64,000 nt of DNA from VBAU01 sp036005185 (GTDB lineage Bacteria > Bacteroidota > Bacteroidia > Chitinophagales > Chitinophagaceae): assembly GCA_036005185.1 (NCBI GenBank), contig DASYQS010000022.1, positions 1-64,000 of the forward strand. The letters are read 5' to 3'. The notes below the pieces were generated by a model that had not been told where the DNA came from, searched no databases, and saw nothing but the letters and a program-made list of their open reading frames with translations. Shown here in pieces: positions 1 through 7,351 of the stretch. Position numbers and translations under genes: made by a program. Numbering within the stretch: the first letter of the stretch is position 1; each line of letters begins with the position of its first letter.

Positions 1-504
1 GTAACATTTTACAAATCTGTTTCCGATCTTCCTTCTTTTGAAGATTACAATATGAATGGAAGAACCTATCGTTATTTCACAGGTAAAGTGCTTTATCCAT
101 TCGGTTATGGATTAAGCTACACCAATTTTTCTTATGATAATTTGAAACTTTCATCACCTTATAAAATCGGAGATTCTGTAAATGTTTTAATAGACGTAAA
201 AAATACAGGCAGGGTTGAAGGAGATGAAGTGGTTCAATTGTATTTATCAAACCTAAGCTCTACCGTTCCTGTTCCTATTCGCTCGTTACAAGCGTTCAAG
301 AGAATTCATTTACTGCCAGGTGAAGCAAAATCTGTAACCCTGGTTATCCCACCTAATGCATTTTCAGTTATCGACAATAACAATAAGCGGGTGATACTTC
401 CGGGGAAATTTCAAATCGCTGTAGGTGGTGGACAACCCGAAACAATATCTGAGCAGCAAGGCAAAATCCTTAAAGCAACAATTGAATTAATAGCAACAAA
501 ATGA
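1..504 (+). CDS. GH3 beta-glucosidase, C-terminal fragment
   Basis: The frame is open from base 1, before the first ATG at 52, so this is the 3' end of a longer gene cut by the window edge. The visible 167 residues carry the GH3 signature 'RTYRYF' followed by 'YPFGYGLSYT', and then the fibronectin type III-like domain that closes bacterial GH3 beta-glucosidases and xylosidases ('VKNTGRVEGDEVVQLY', then 'LQAFKRIHL', 'VTLVIPP'). The catalytic (beta/alpha)8 domain and nucleophile Asp lie outside the window, so substrate cannot be inferred. In this family the enzyme releases non-reducing beta-linked sugars, usually in the periplasm. It lies 9 bases before an exported oxidoreductase gene on the same strand and probably shares its transcript. 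Confidence 0.9.
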   Translation, partial: VTFYKSVSDLPSFEDYNMNGRTYRYFTGKVLYPFGYGLSYTNFSYDNLKLSSPYKIGDSVNVLIDVKNTGRVEGDEVVQLYLSNLSSTVPVPIRSLQAFKRIHLLPGEAKSVTLVIPPNAFSVIDNNNKRVILPGKFQIAVGGGQPETISEQQGKILKATIELIATK

Positions 505-513
505 AAAAATAAC

Positions 514-1698
514 ATGGAAAGATCAAATTTCAATCGCCGTAAGTTTTTAAAATATACAGCAACTACAGCAACAGGAATGGGTCTGCTTTCTGCGTTTCCT
601 CAAAATGCGCTTGCATCGGAAAAATCTTTAACACATGAAGAAAGTAATAGCAAAGCTGCACCTGAACGGAGTCCTGATGATCCACGTATTAAATTTTCTG
701 TTATTGGCATTAATCATGGTCATATCTATTCACAGGTTGATGCGGTGATAAGAGGTGGCGGACAACTAATTTCTCTTTATGCAAAGGAACCGGATCTTGT
801 ATCAAGCTTCACTCAAAAATATCCGCAAGTAAAATTAGCCGGCAGTGAAAAGGAAATTCTTGAAGACAAATCCATACAGCTTATTCTTAGCTCTGCTATA
901 CCGGCAAATCGTGCCAGCATTGGCATTCGTGCTATGCAGCATGGAAAGGATTACATGGTGGATAAACCTGGCATTACTTCACTGGAACAATTGACAGAAG
1001 TACGCCGCGTACAAAAACAAACCGGTCGTATCTATTCTATTATGTATAGTGAGCGGTTTGAAAATAAAGCAACTATTAAGGCAGGAGATCTGATAAAAGA
1101 AGGCGCCATTGGTAAAGTGATCCAAACTATCGGGCTTGGTCCACATCGCATGAATTCAAGCACACGTCCTGAATGGTTTTTCGATCGCAAATATTTTGGC
1201 GGCATTATTACTGATATAGGCTCTCATCAATTTGACCAGTTTCTTTTTTTCACCGGCTCTGATAAAGCCGATATTGTTTCATCACAAATTGGTAATGTAG
1301 CACATCCTCAATATCCCAATTTCGAAGACTTTGGTGATATAATGATCCGTGGCAATGGAGGCGTAGGATATATCCGGGTGGATTGGTTCACGCCGGATGG
1401 CCTTAAAACATGGGGTGATGGAAGGCTCACCATTCTTGGCACGGATGGATATATTGAAATCCGCAAAAACATTGACATAGCCGGAAGAGAAGGCGGCAGC
1501 CATCTTTTTCTAGTGAATGGAAAAGACACTCAATATATAGATTGCGGCAAGGTGGAGCTTCCTTATGGCAAACAGCTGGTTGATGACATCATTAACCGAA
1601 CTGAAACAGCTATGACGCAACATCATTGTTTTCTTGCAACAGAACTTGCATTGAAAGCCCAGAAGAATGCACAAAAAATTAATTTCAAAAAAGCTTAA
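514..1698 (+). CDS. Tat-exported Gfo/Idh/MocA family oxidoreductase
   Basis: This is a 394-residue NAD(P)-dependent dehydrogenase of the Gfo/Idh/MocA family. Residues 1-35 are a twin-arginine signal (Arg-Arg-Lys-Phe-Leu at 8-12, then a hydrophobic stretch ending near 'NALA'), so the protein is exported folded with cofactor. The Rossmann strand begins near residue 61 ('FSVIGINHGH'); the glycine pattern is not the classical GxGxxG. The 'DKPG' at 150-153 supplies the usual catalytic Lys (K151), and 'ITDIGSHQFDQF' further on is the typical second-domain histidine helix. Neighbours are a GH3 enzyme and two more family members, which fits oxidation of sugar or glycoside hydroxyls. The exact substrate cannot be read from sequence. 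Confidence 0.88.
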   Translation: MERSNFNRRKFLKYTATTATGMGLLSAFPQNALASEKSLTHEESNSKAAPERSPDDPRIKFSVIGINHGHIYSQVDAVIRGGGQLISLYAKEPDLVSSFTQKYPQVKLAGSEKEILEDKSIQLILSSAIPANRASIGIRAMQHGKDYMVDKPGITSLEQLTEVRRVQKQTGRIYSIMYSERFENKATIKAGDLIKEGAIGKVIQTIGLGPHRMNSSTRPEWFFDRKYFGGIITDIGSHQFDQFLFFTGSDKADIVSSQIGNVAHPQYPNFEDFGDIMIRGNGGVGYIRVDWFTPDGLKTWGDGRLTILGTDGYIEIRKNIDIAGREGGSHLFLVNGKDTQYIDCGKVELPYGKQLVDDIINRTETAMTQHHCFLATELALKAQKNAQKINFKKA

Positions 1699-1734
1699 GA
1701 AAAAAAAATATTGCTATAAATTAAAAAAGCGGCA

Positions 1735-3189
1735 ATGAAACAACAAAAAAAACCTACCGTCAGTCGCAGAAAATTTTTAGGTGATTCCATTAAGGCAACC
1801 TTGTGTTCAACGATCGCTGTAAATTTTCCAACCATCGTACCTGCCACTGTATTTGGAAAGAATGCTCCAAGTAATCTCATTCAGGTGGCATCTATTGGCT
1901 GTGGCCGCATTTCAACTATGCATGACATGAGTTCAATTGCACGATATGCAGGTGCCAGGATCATTGCGGTTTGTGATGTTGATAAGGACAGGGCCAATGC
2001 CGGACCGGCGGCCGTAAGAAATAATTATATGAAAACCGCAAAAGACAATGGTGGACTTACAGGAGATTGGAACATAAAAGTATATTACGATTATAAGGAA
2101 CTACTGAAAAACAAAAGCATCGATGCCGTGCATATCAGTTTACCCGATCATCAGCATGCGATTGTTGGAGTACATGCTGTGAATGCAGGCAAGCATGTTT
2201 ATCTTCAGAAACCTGCATCGCTGACCATTGAAGAAGGAAGAATTTTAGCCAATGCAGTAAAAAAAAGCGGAAGGATTTTGCAAATGGGAAGCCAGCAGCG
2301 TTCTATTGATCCATGGCCTCAATTTAAAAAAGCTTGTGAACTAGTTCGCAACGGCCGCATCGGTCAGCTCAAAACAATTGAAGTTGGGCTTCCTGGCGAT
2401 CCGGGTGGTGGCAATAAACAACAAATGCCAGTTCCGAAAAATCTCGATTATGATGTTTGGCTAGGAGCAACTCCTGAAGTGTATTATACGGAGGATAGAG
2501 TTCATTCACGCGATGCAACACCGCAAGGAATTGCTACCCGACCAGGATGGTTGCGTTGCGAACAGTTTGGCGCAGGAATGATCACTGGTTGGGGAGCACA
2601 CCACATTGATACAGCACATTGGGGAATGGGGACTGAATATAGCGGACCCATTGAAATTTGGGGCAAAGCAGAATTCCCTACAGACGATCCGAACTACAAA
2701 GGCCTTTGGGATGTACATGGCATATTCAGAACTGAAGCGCTGTATGCAAATGGTGTGCATGTGATTGTTTCTAATGAGCTGCCAAATGGAATTAAATTTA
2801 TCGGCACCGAAGGGTGGATTTGGGTGACACGTGGAAACTATAAGGTTACAGACAGTGATCCGCTGACCGACAGCAACGGTGTTAAACCTATTGATGCGAG
2901 TAATCCAAAAATACTTCGATCGGTAATTGGTGCTAACGAAATTCACCTTTATGAAAGCTCAGAGCAACATGCCGACTGGCTGGATTGTATAAAGTCGGGA
3001 AAGGAACCGGTTGCTCCGATTGAAATAGGGCATCGCTCATGCAGCGCTTGTCTTCTTCATCATATTGCTATGAAATTGAAAAGAAAGATTTATTGGGACC
3101 CGGTGATAGAAACATTTAAAAACAATGATAAGGAAGCCACTGCCATGTTATCGAGACCACGCCGTAAAAAATATGATTTCAACGCATGA
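1735..3189 (+). CDS. Tat-exported Gfo/Idh/MocA family oxidoreductase (second)
   Basis: This 484-residue protein is a second Gfo/Idh/MocA dehydrogenase. A twin-arginine motif (Ser-Arg-Arg-Lys-Phe-Leu, 10-15) and hydrophobic segment form a Tat signal. The nucleotide-binding turn is 'SIGCGRIS' at 53-60, the acidic residue after the second strand is in 'VCDVD' near 80, and the 'QKP' at 158-160 provides the conserved Lys159 in place of the more usual EKP. 'GWGAHHIDTAHWGMG' is the family histidine motif of the C-terminal domain. It belongs to the longer Bacteroidota-type branch with a C-terminal extension. It sits 36 bases after the previous oxidoreductase, probably one operon. Likely role: periplasmic sugar or glycoside dehydrogenase; the specificity is unknown. 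Confidence 0.9.
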   Translation: MKQQKKPTVSRRKFLGDSIKATLCSTIAVNFPTIVPATVFGKNAPSNLIQVASIGCGRISTMHDMSSIARYAGARIIAVCDVDKDRANAGPAAVRNNYMKTAKDNGGLTGDWNIKVYYDYKELLKNKSIDAVHISLPDHQHAIVGVHAVNAGKHVYLQKPASLTIEEGRILANAVKKSGRILQMGSQQRSIDPWPQFKKACELVRNGRIGQLKTIEVGLPGDPGGGNKQQMPVPKNLDYDVWLGATPEVYYTEDRVHSRDATPQGIATRPGWLRCEQFGAGMITGWGAHHIDTAHWGMGTEYSGPIEIWGKAEFPTDDPNYKGLWDVHGIFRTEALYANGVHVIVSNELPNGIKFIGTEGWIWVTRGNYKVTDSDPLTDSNGVKPIDASNPKILRSVIGANEIHLYESSEQHADWLDCIKSGKEPVAPIEIGHRSCSACLLHHIAMKLKRKIYWDPVIETFKNNDKEATAMLSRPRRKKYDFNA

Positions 3190-3220
3190 TTAATTTGAGT
3201 CAATAAGAATTAAATAATTT

Positions 3221-4597
3221 ATGAAAGCACTATTTTATTTTGGATTTACCATTTTGATTGAATTTACATCTTGTCAAATGCAAACTTCACCAGAAGCAAA
3301 GCCAAAATCTGTTCATCTTATCACACTTGACCCCGGTCATTTCCATGCCGCGCTGGTACAAAAAACCATGTATGATGATGTGGATTCTGTTGTTCATGTA
3401 TATGCACCGGCTGGAAATGATTTGCAATTGCACCTCGATCGCATCAATGGTTTTAACTTGAGAGCGGATCAGCCTACACATTGGAAAGAAGAGGTTTATA
3501 CCGGCACCGATTTTTTTGACAAGATGTTGTCTGAAAAAAGGGGGAATGTTGTAGTGCTCGCGGGAAATAATCAAAAGAAAACAGAATATATTTTAAAATC
3601 ACTTGAAGCAGGATTCAATGTGCTTGCGGATAAACCAATGGTAATTGACAATGAAAAATTCGAGATGCTTAAAAAAGCATTTGAAGCTGCCAAACAAAAA
3701 AATCTCTTGTTATATGATATCATGACTGAGCGTTTTGAAATAACTACAATACTTCAGCGTGAGCTTTCGATGATACCGGAAATATTTGGGACACTGGAAA
3801 AAGGCGCTGCCGATAAGCCGGCCGTTGTTATGAAAAGTGAACACAATTTTTATAAATATATATCCGGTAATGTGGTAGTAAGGCCGGGCTGGTTCATGGA
3901 TGCATCGCAGCAGGGCGATGGAATTACAGATGTTACTACGCATTTGGTTGATCTTGTTCAGTGGGAGTGCTTTCCCGATCAAAGTCTTGATCATACCAAA
4001 GACATAATTATTGATAGCGCCAAACACTGGCCTACTATTATGACAAATTCACAATTTAAAACAATCACCAAGTTGGATCAGATTCCTTCTTATCTGGATA
4101 AAAACAAGCAAAATGATACAGCAATAAAGGTGTGGTCAAATGGTGAGATCAGTTATGAAATAAAAGGAGTACATGCAAAAGTTTATGTGCGGTGGGATTA
4201 TCAAACACCTGGCGGGAGTGATACACATTATTCCTTGATGAGAGGAACGGGAGCCAATCTTGTTATCATGCAAGGGGCAGAACAACAATTTAAACCGACA
4301 TTATACATTAAACCGACAAATACGAATAAAGATTTCGAATCCATTCTAAAAGAGAAAATAAAACGATTGCAGACCAAATATCCGGGTATTGATTTAAAGA
4401 AGTCAAAGAATGGCTGGGAAGTGACTATTCCTGAAAAATATAAAGAAGGACATGAAGCGCATTTCGCCAGAGTAACCCAAAATTTTCTTGAGTATTTAAA
4501 AAAAGGAAACATGCCTGTATGGGAAGTACCGAATATGCTAGCGAAATATTATACCACAACAAAAGCACTTGAAATAGCAAGGCAACATTCATATTGA
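3221..4597 (+). CDS. Putative lipoprotein oxidoreductase, Gfo/Idh/MocA-like with a large C-terminal domain
   Basis: This 458-residue protein has a short hydrophobic leader and a Cys at residue 18 in 'FTSC', an imperfect lipobox, so it is probably a lipoprotein. The N-terminal half is Rossmann-like ('HLITLDPGHFHAALVQ' replaces the glycine-rich loop) and carries 'DKPM' at 137-140 with the conserved Lys138 of Gfo/Idh/MocA enzymes. The C-terminal half, with 'VVRPGWFMDASQQGDGITDVTTHLVDLVQWE', matches what is annotated as a putative oxidoreductase C-terminal domain in Bacteroidota. Unlike its two neighbours it has no Tat motif, so cofactor loading or export must differ. It is third in a row of family members, suggesting a multi-step redox route on one carbohydrate. 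Confidence 0.82.
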   Translation: MKALFYFGFTILIEFTSCQMQTSPEAKPKSVHLITLDPGHFHAALVQKTMYDDVDSVVHVYAPAGNDLQLHLDRINGFNLRADQPTHWKEEVYTGTDFFDKMLSEKRGNVVVLAGNNQKKTEYILKSLEAGFNVLADKPMVIDNEKFEMLKKAFEAAKQKNLLLYDIMTERFEITTILQRELSMIPEIFGTLEKGAADKPAVVMKSEHNFYKYISGNVVVRPGWFMDASQQGDGITDVTTHLVDLVQWECFPDQSLDHTKDIIIDSAKHWPTIMTNSQFKTITKLDQIPSYLDKNKQNDTAIKVWSNGEISYEIKGVHAKVYVRWDYQTPGGSDTHYSLMRGTGANLVIMQGAEQQFKPTLYIKPTNTNKDFESILKEKIKRLQTKYPGIDLKKSKNGWEVTIPEKYKEGHEAHFARVTQNFLEYLKKGNMPVWEVPNMLAKYYTTTKALEIARQHSY

Positions 4598-4620
4598 AAC
4601 GATTTCAAAAGCATTGAAAA

Positions 4621-5394
4621 ATGACAAACCTTTCTTTACTATTTTCATTTTTACTAACACCATTTGTTTTGATGGCCCAAACTGATTCAGTGAGATCAGC
4701 AGTTTACAGTTGGAAAGATCTTAAATCAGAAAAAGTGGAAGGAAGAGAGAGAAAACAAGTGCTTAAAGGAGCCACTCTTGATCTTGCAGAATTGGAAATA
4801 CATACTTCTACTCTTGAAGCCTGGCAATCGCCACACCCGCCTCATGTGCACGATGATTTTGAAGAATTAATTATTGTAAAAGAAGGAAAATTAAAAGTGA
4901 CCATAAAAGATAGCAGTAGAATATTATCGGCTGGCGGCTTAGCGTTGATCATTGCCGGAGATAAGCATGGCTTTCAAAACGCTACTGATAAGCCAGTAAC
5001 TTATTACATACTTAAATTCAAACCAAAGTCTTCTGAAAAAAATAAACAGGGAAGTGAGCCAGCATCGTTTGTCAAAGATTGGGCTGAACTTGTGACAGAA
5101 AAAACAAGTAAGGGGGAAAGACGATCGATCTTCGACAGGCCAACTCCCCTATTTGGAAAGTTTGAAATGCATTCTACTTCCTTAAACCCAGGGTTCGCCA
5201 GTCACGATCCGCACACACATAGAGCCGAAGAAATTATATTAATGATCAAAGGCGATGTGCAAATGCAAATTGGACAGCAGTTCTATAAAGCTGTCGGTGG
5301 TGATTTAATATTTCTTGGTTCCGGCATTCTTCATGCACTTAAGAATGTTGGTAATGAGCAATGCAGTTATTTTGCCATTCAATGGCTAAAGTAG
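4621..5394 (+). CDS. Exported double-cupin protein
   Basis: This 257-residue protein has a signal peptide ending in 'LMAQ' (residues 1-20) and two cupin barrels. The first shows 'HPPHVHDDFEE' with likely metal ligands His75, His77 and Glu81, and a matching late His in 'GDKHGFQN'. The second repeats the pattern with 'HDPHTHRAEEIILMIKG' and 'GILHALKN'. A bicupin with both metal sites intact could be an isomerase, epimerase, lyase or dioxygenase. It follows the three Gfo/Idh/MocA genes by 23 bases, so it most likely acts on their sugar product, for example an oxidised (keto) sugar. That role is inferred from context only. Confidence 0.82.
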   Translation: MTNLSLLFSFLLTPFVLMAQTDSVRSAVYSWKDLKSEKVEGRERKQVLKGATLDLAELEIHTSTLEAWQSPHPPHVHDDFEELIIVKEGKLKVTIKDSSRILSAGGLALIIAGDKHGFQNATDKPVTYYILKFKPKSSEKNKQGSEPASFVKDWAELVTEKTSKGERRSIFDRPTPLFGKFEMHSTSLNPGFASHDPHTHRAEEIILMIKGDVQMQIGQQFYKAVGGDLIFLGSGILHALKNVGNEQCSYFAIQWLK

Positions 5395-5424
5395 CTTCTC
5401 AACTAATCCTAAAATGGTTTTGAA

Positions 5425-5805
5425 TTACCAAGCATCAGCCTGCATGGATCTTTCGATATAATCGACTGCAAATTCAATTTCGTTTGTTAATGCAGAAAAT
5501 AGATTTTGAGAATTCTCAAAATTTTCTTTTTCTACAAACACTTCCATTGCCGCAACCGTGCTGGCTGCTTTACGCATTTCCATAGTCAATAACATGCCAC
5601 GCAAGCTATGGAATGAATTTTTTGATCCTTGCTCGTCTTTGTTCTTCAAACTCGTTTCTATTGCTTCCAATAACTTATGCGTATCTGTCTTAAATATTTC
5701 AAGACAACGAACAACTTGTTTGTTGTTTCCTCCTAACTTATCAATCAAGCAATTGAGGTTCACAGGAGGTTTTTCATTTTTGATTTGTGGTTTTATAGAA
5801 CTCAT
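5425..5805 (-). CDS. Hpt domain phosphotransfer protein
   Basis: This 126-residue stand-alone histidine phosphotransfer protein has the helical bundle profile and the signature 'FHSLRGML' with the phospho-accepting His66, followed by the usual packing helix ('KAASTVAAMEVFVEKENF'). Such proteins relay phosphate between receiver domains of hybrid kinases and response regulators in the cytoplasm. No kinase or regulator is adjacent, so it probably serves hybrid two-component sensors elsewhere. It is convergent with the cupin gene (30 bases apart) and divergent from the lactonase gene. The Gly after the His is kept (HSLRG versus the common HxLKG). Confidence 0.85.
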   Translation of the reverse strand: MSSIKPQIKNEKPPVNLNCLIDKLGGNNKQVVRCLEIFKTDTHKLLEAIETSLKNKDEQGSKNSFHSLRGMLLTMEMRKAASTVAAMEVFVEKENFENSQNLFSALTNEIEFAVDYIERSMQADAW

Positions 5806-6077
5806 GTCATTTCTTCAAGGGTATTTTTGATTTATTGTTTTCAAGGCATTGCAAACAGCAATAGAGGCAAGTTTGAGAAAAATAATTGAATAAATAACTA
5901 AGCTGTACCGAAACTTTTGGGATTAAGAATATTCACTTAATTACAATATACGGGAAGTAATTAGCTCAAGGGAACTTACAAACACGCAGGATTTGAAAAA
6001 TGATAGTGTTTTTTGTCTTTCAAAAAAAATTAGAATAATTTGAACAGAGTCTGAAATCAATTACTATAAATTCGCGT

Positions 6078-7196
6078 ATGAAAAAAACAATTCTGTTAGC
6101 AACACTTTTAATTTCCTACGTTTTAATTACTGCTCAAAAAAATTATTTGCTAATTGGTACTTATACCGGAGGCAAGAGCCAAGGGATTTATGTTTATCAT
6201 TTCAATAGCAGCACTGGTGACTTTGATTCTGTAAGTATGATAAAAACTTCCAACCCCTCTTTTTTAGCAGTTTCACCCGATCAAAAATTTGTTTATGCAG
6301 TTCATGAAAATGCAAACAATGGCAAAGGAGGAGAGATAGCCGCATTTGCATTTAATAAAGAACAGGGCAAACTTTCATTCATTAACCAGCAACTTTCAGG
6401 TGGTGATCACCCTTGTTATGTAGCGGTTGATAAAACTGGTAAATGGATAGCCGCAGCAAATTACACCAGTGGTAGTTTAGCTGTTTTACCTGTTAGTAAT
6501 AATGGTATGCTTGACTCTGCAGTAACAGTTATGCAGCATGATGGCTACAGCGTAAATACAGACCGGCAACAAGGACCCCATGTACATTGCACCATTTTTT
6601 CTAAAGACAATAAATATTTATTTGCGACTGACCTGGGAATCGATAAGCTAATGATTTACTCGTTCGATGAAAAATCCGGCAAGCTGACTGAAACAGACCC
6701 CGGCTTTGCAATGACTGAGCCCGGTGCAGGCCCCAGGCATTTTACATTTCACCCCAATAATAAATATGCTTATCTGGTTGAAGAATTAACCGGCACAATC
6801 TCCTCTTACCGCTATACAAATGGCAGACTGGAATTGCTGCAAAATATTTCAGCATTGCCCCCTGACTATATGGGACCAATTGGTAGTGCAGACATTCACA
6901 CTTCTGCTGATGGGAAATTTTTGTATGCATCAAACCGAGGTGAATCAAACACGATTGCCATTTTCAAGATCAATCCTAAAACAGGATGGCTTAATTTAGT
7001 CGGTCATCAATCTACTCTTGGCAAAACACCGCGCAATTTTAATTTCGACCCCACGGGTAATTTTTTACTGGCGGCAAATCAAAACAGTGATGAGATCGTA
7101 ATTTTTAAAGTAGATAAGAGAACGGGACTATTGTCGGATACAGGAAAAAGGATCAAGGTCGGAAATCCGGTTTGTATAAAATGGATTCATGAATAG
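6078..7196 (+). CDS. Lactonase family seven-bladed beta-propeller protein
   Basis: This 372-residue protein is of the 6-phosphogluconolactonase/lactonase propeller family (Pgl type, PF10282). A signal peptide (residues 1-19, ending 'LITAQ') places it in the periplasm. The start 'YLLIGTYTGGKSQGIYVY' is the family's first blade, and repeated 'NPSFLAVSPDQKFVYAV', 'GPRHFTFHPNNKYAYLVEE' and 'TPRNFNFDPTGNFLLAANQ' are successive blades; 'DRQQGPHVHC' matches the conserved histidine loop. The export signal suggests hydrolysis of a periplasmic sugar lactone. This would suit the oxidoreductases upstream, which can yield lactones, but it is a separate transcription unit beginning after about 270 bases of A+T-rich DNA. 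Confidence 0.88.
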   Translation: MKKTILLATLLISYVLITAQKNYLLIGTYTGGKSQGIYVYHFNSSTGDFDSVSMIKTSNPSFLAVSPDQKFVYAVHENANNGKGGEIAAFAFNKEQGKLSFINQQLSGGDHPCYVAVDKTGKWIAAANYTSGSLAVLPVSNNGMLDSAVTVMQHDGYSVNTDRQQGPHVHCTIFSKDNKYLFATDLGIDKLMIYSFDEKSGKLTETDPGFAMTEPGAGPRHFTFHPNNKYAYLVEELTGTISSYRYTNGRLELLQNISALPPDYMGPIGSADIHTSADGKFLYASNRGESNTIAIFKINPKTGWLNLVGHQSTLGKTPRNFNFDPTGNFLLAANQNSDEIVIFKVDKRTGLLSDTGKRIKVGNPVCIKWIHE

Positions 7197-7311
7197 ATGA
7201 TAGGTTGATAGATGACAGATGATAGTTTGTTTTTTAAAAACTACGACTGATCTTGATACATAAAATTCATCACTACAAATATTAGCCATGCACTCTTTTT
7301 ATAATGAATTT

Positions 7312-7340
7312 AAAAAAGGGCAGCGCTTGCTGGACTGCCC
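7312..7340 (-). terminator. Rho-independent terminator of the TonB receptor gene
   Basis: Read on the minus strand, GGGCAG and CTGCCC form a 6-bp GC stem around an 11-base loop (7318-7340), followed at once by six T (plus-strand A run 7312-7317). It lies 12 bases past the receptor stop codon. On the plus strand the T run is absent, so it acts on the minus strand only. Confidence 0.8.
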
Positions 7341-7351
7341 CTTGGAAAACA

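Noticed and set aside
7193..7231. GATAGATGA-type repeats after the lactonase gene as a mobile element end
   Set aside because: The units are short and degenerate with no terminal inverted repeat or target duplication. Similar strings occur upstream of rpsL, so they look like simple sequence.
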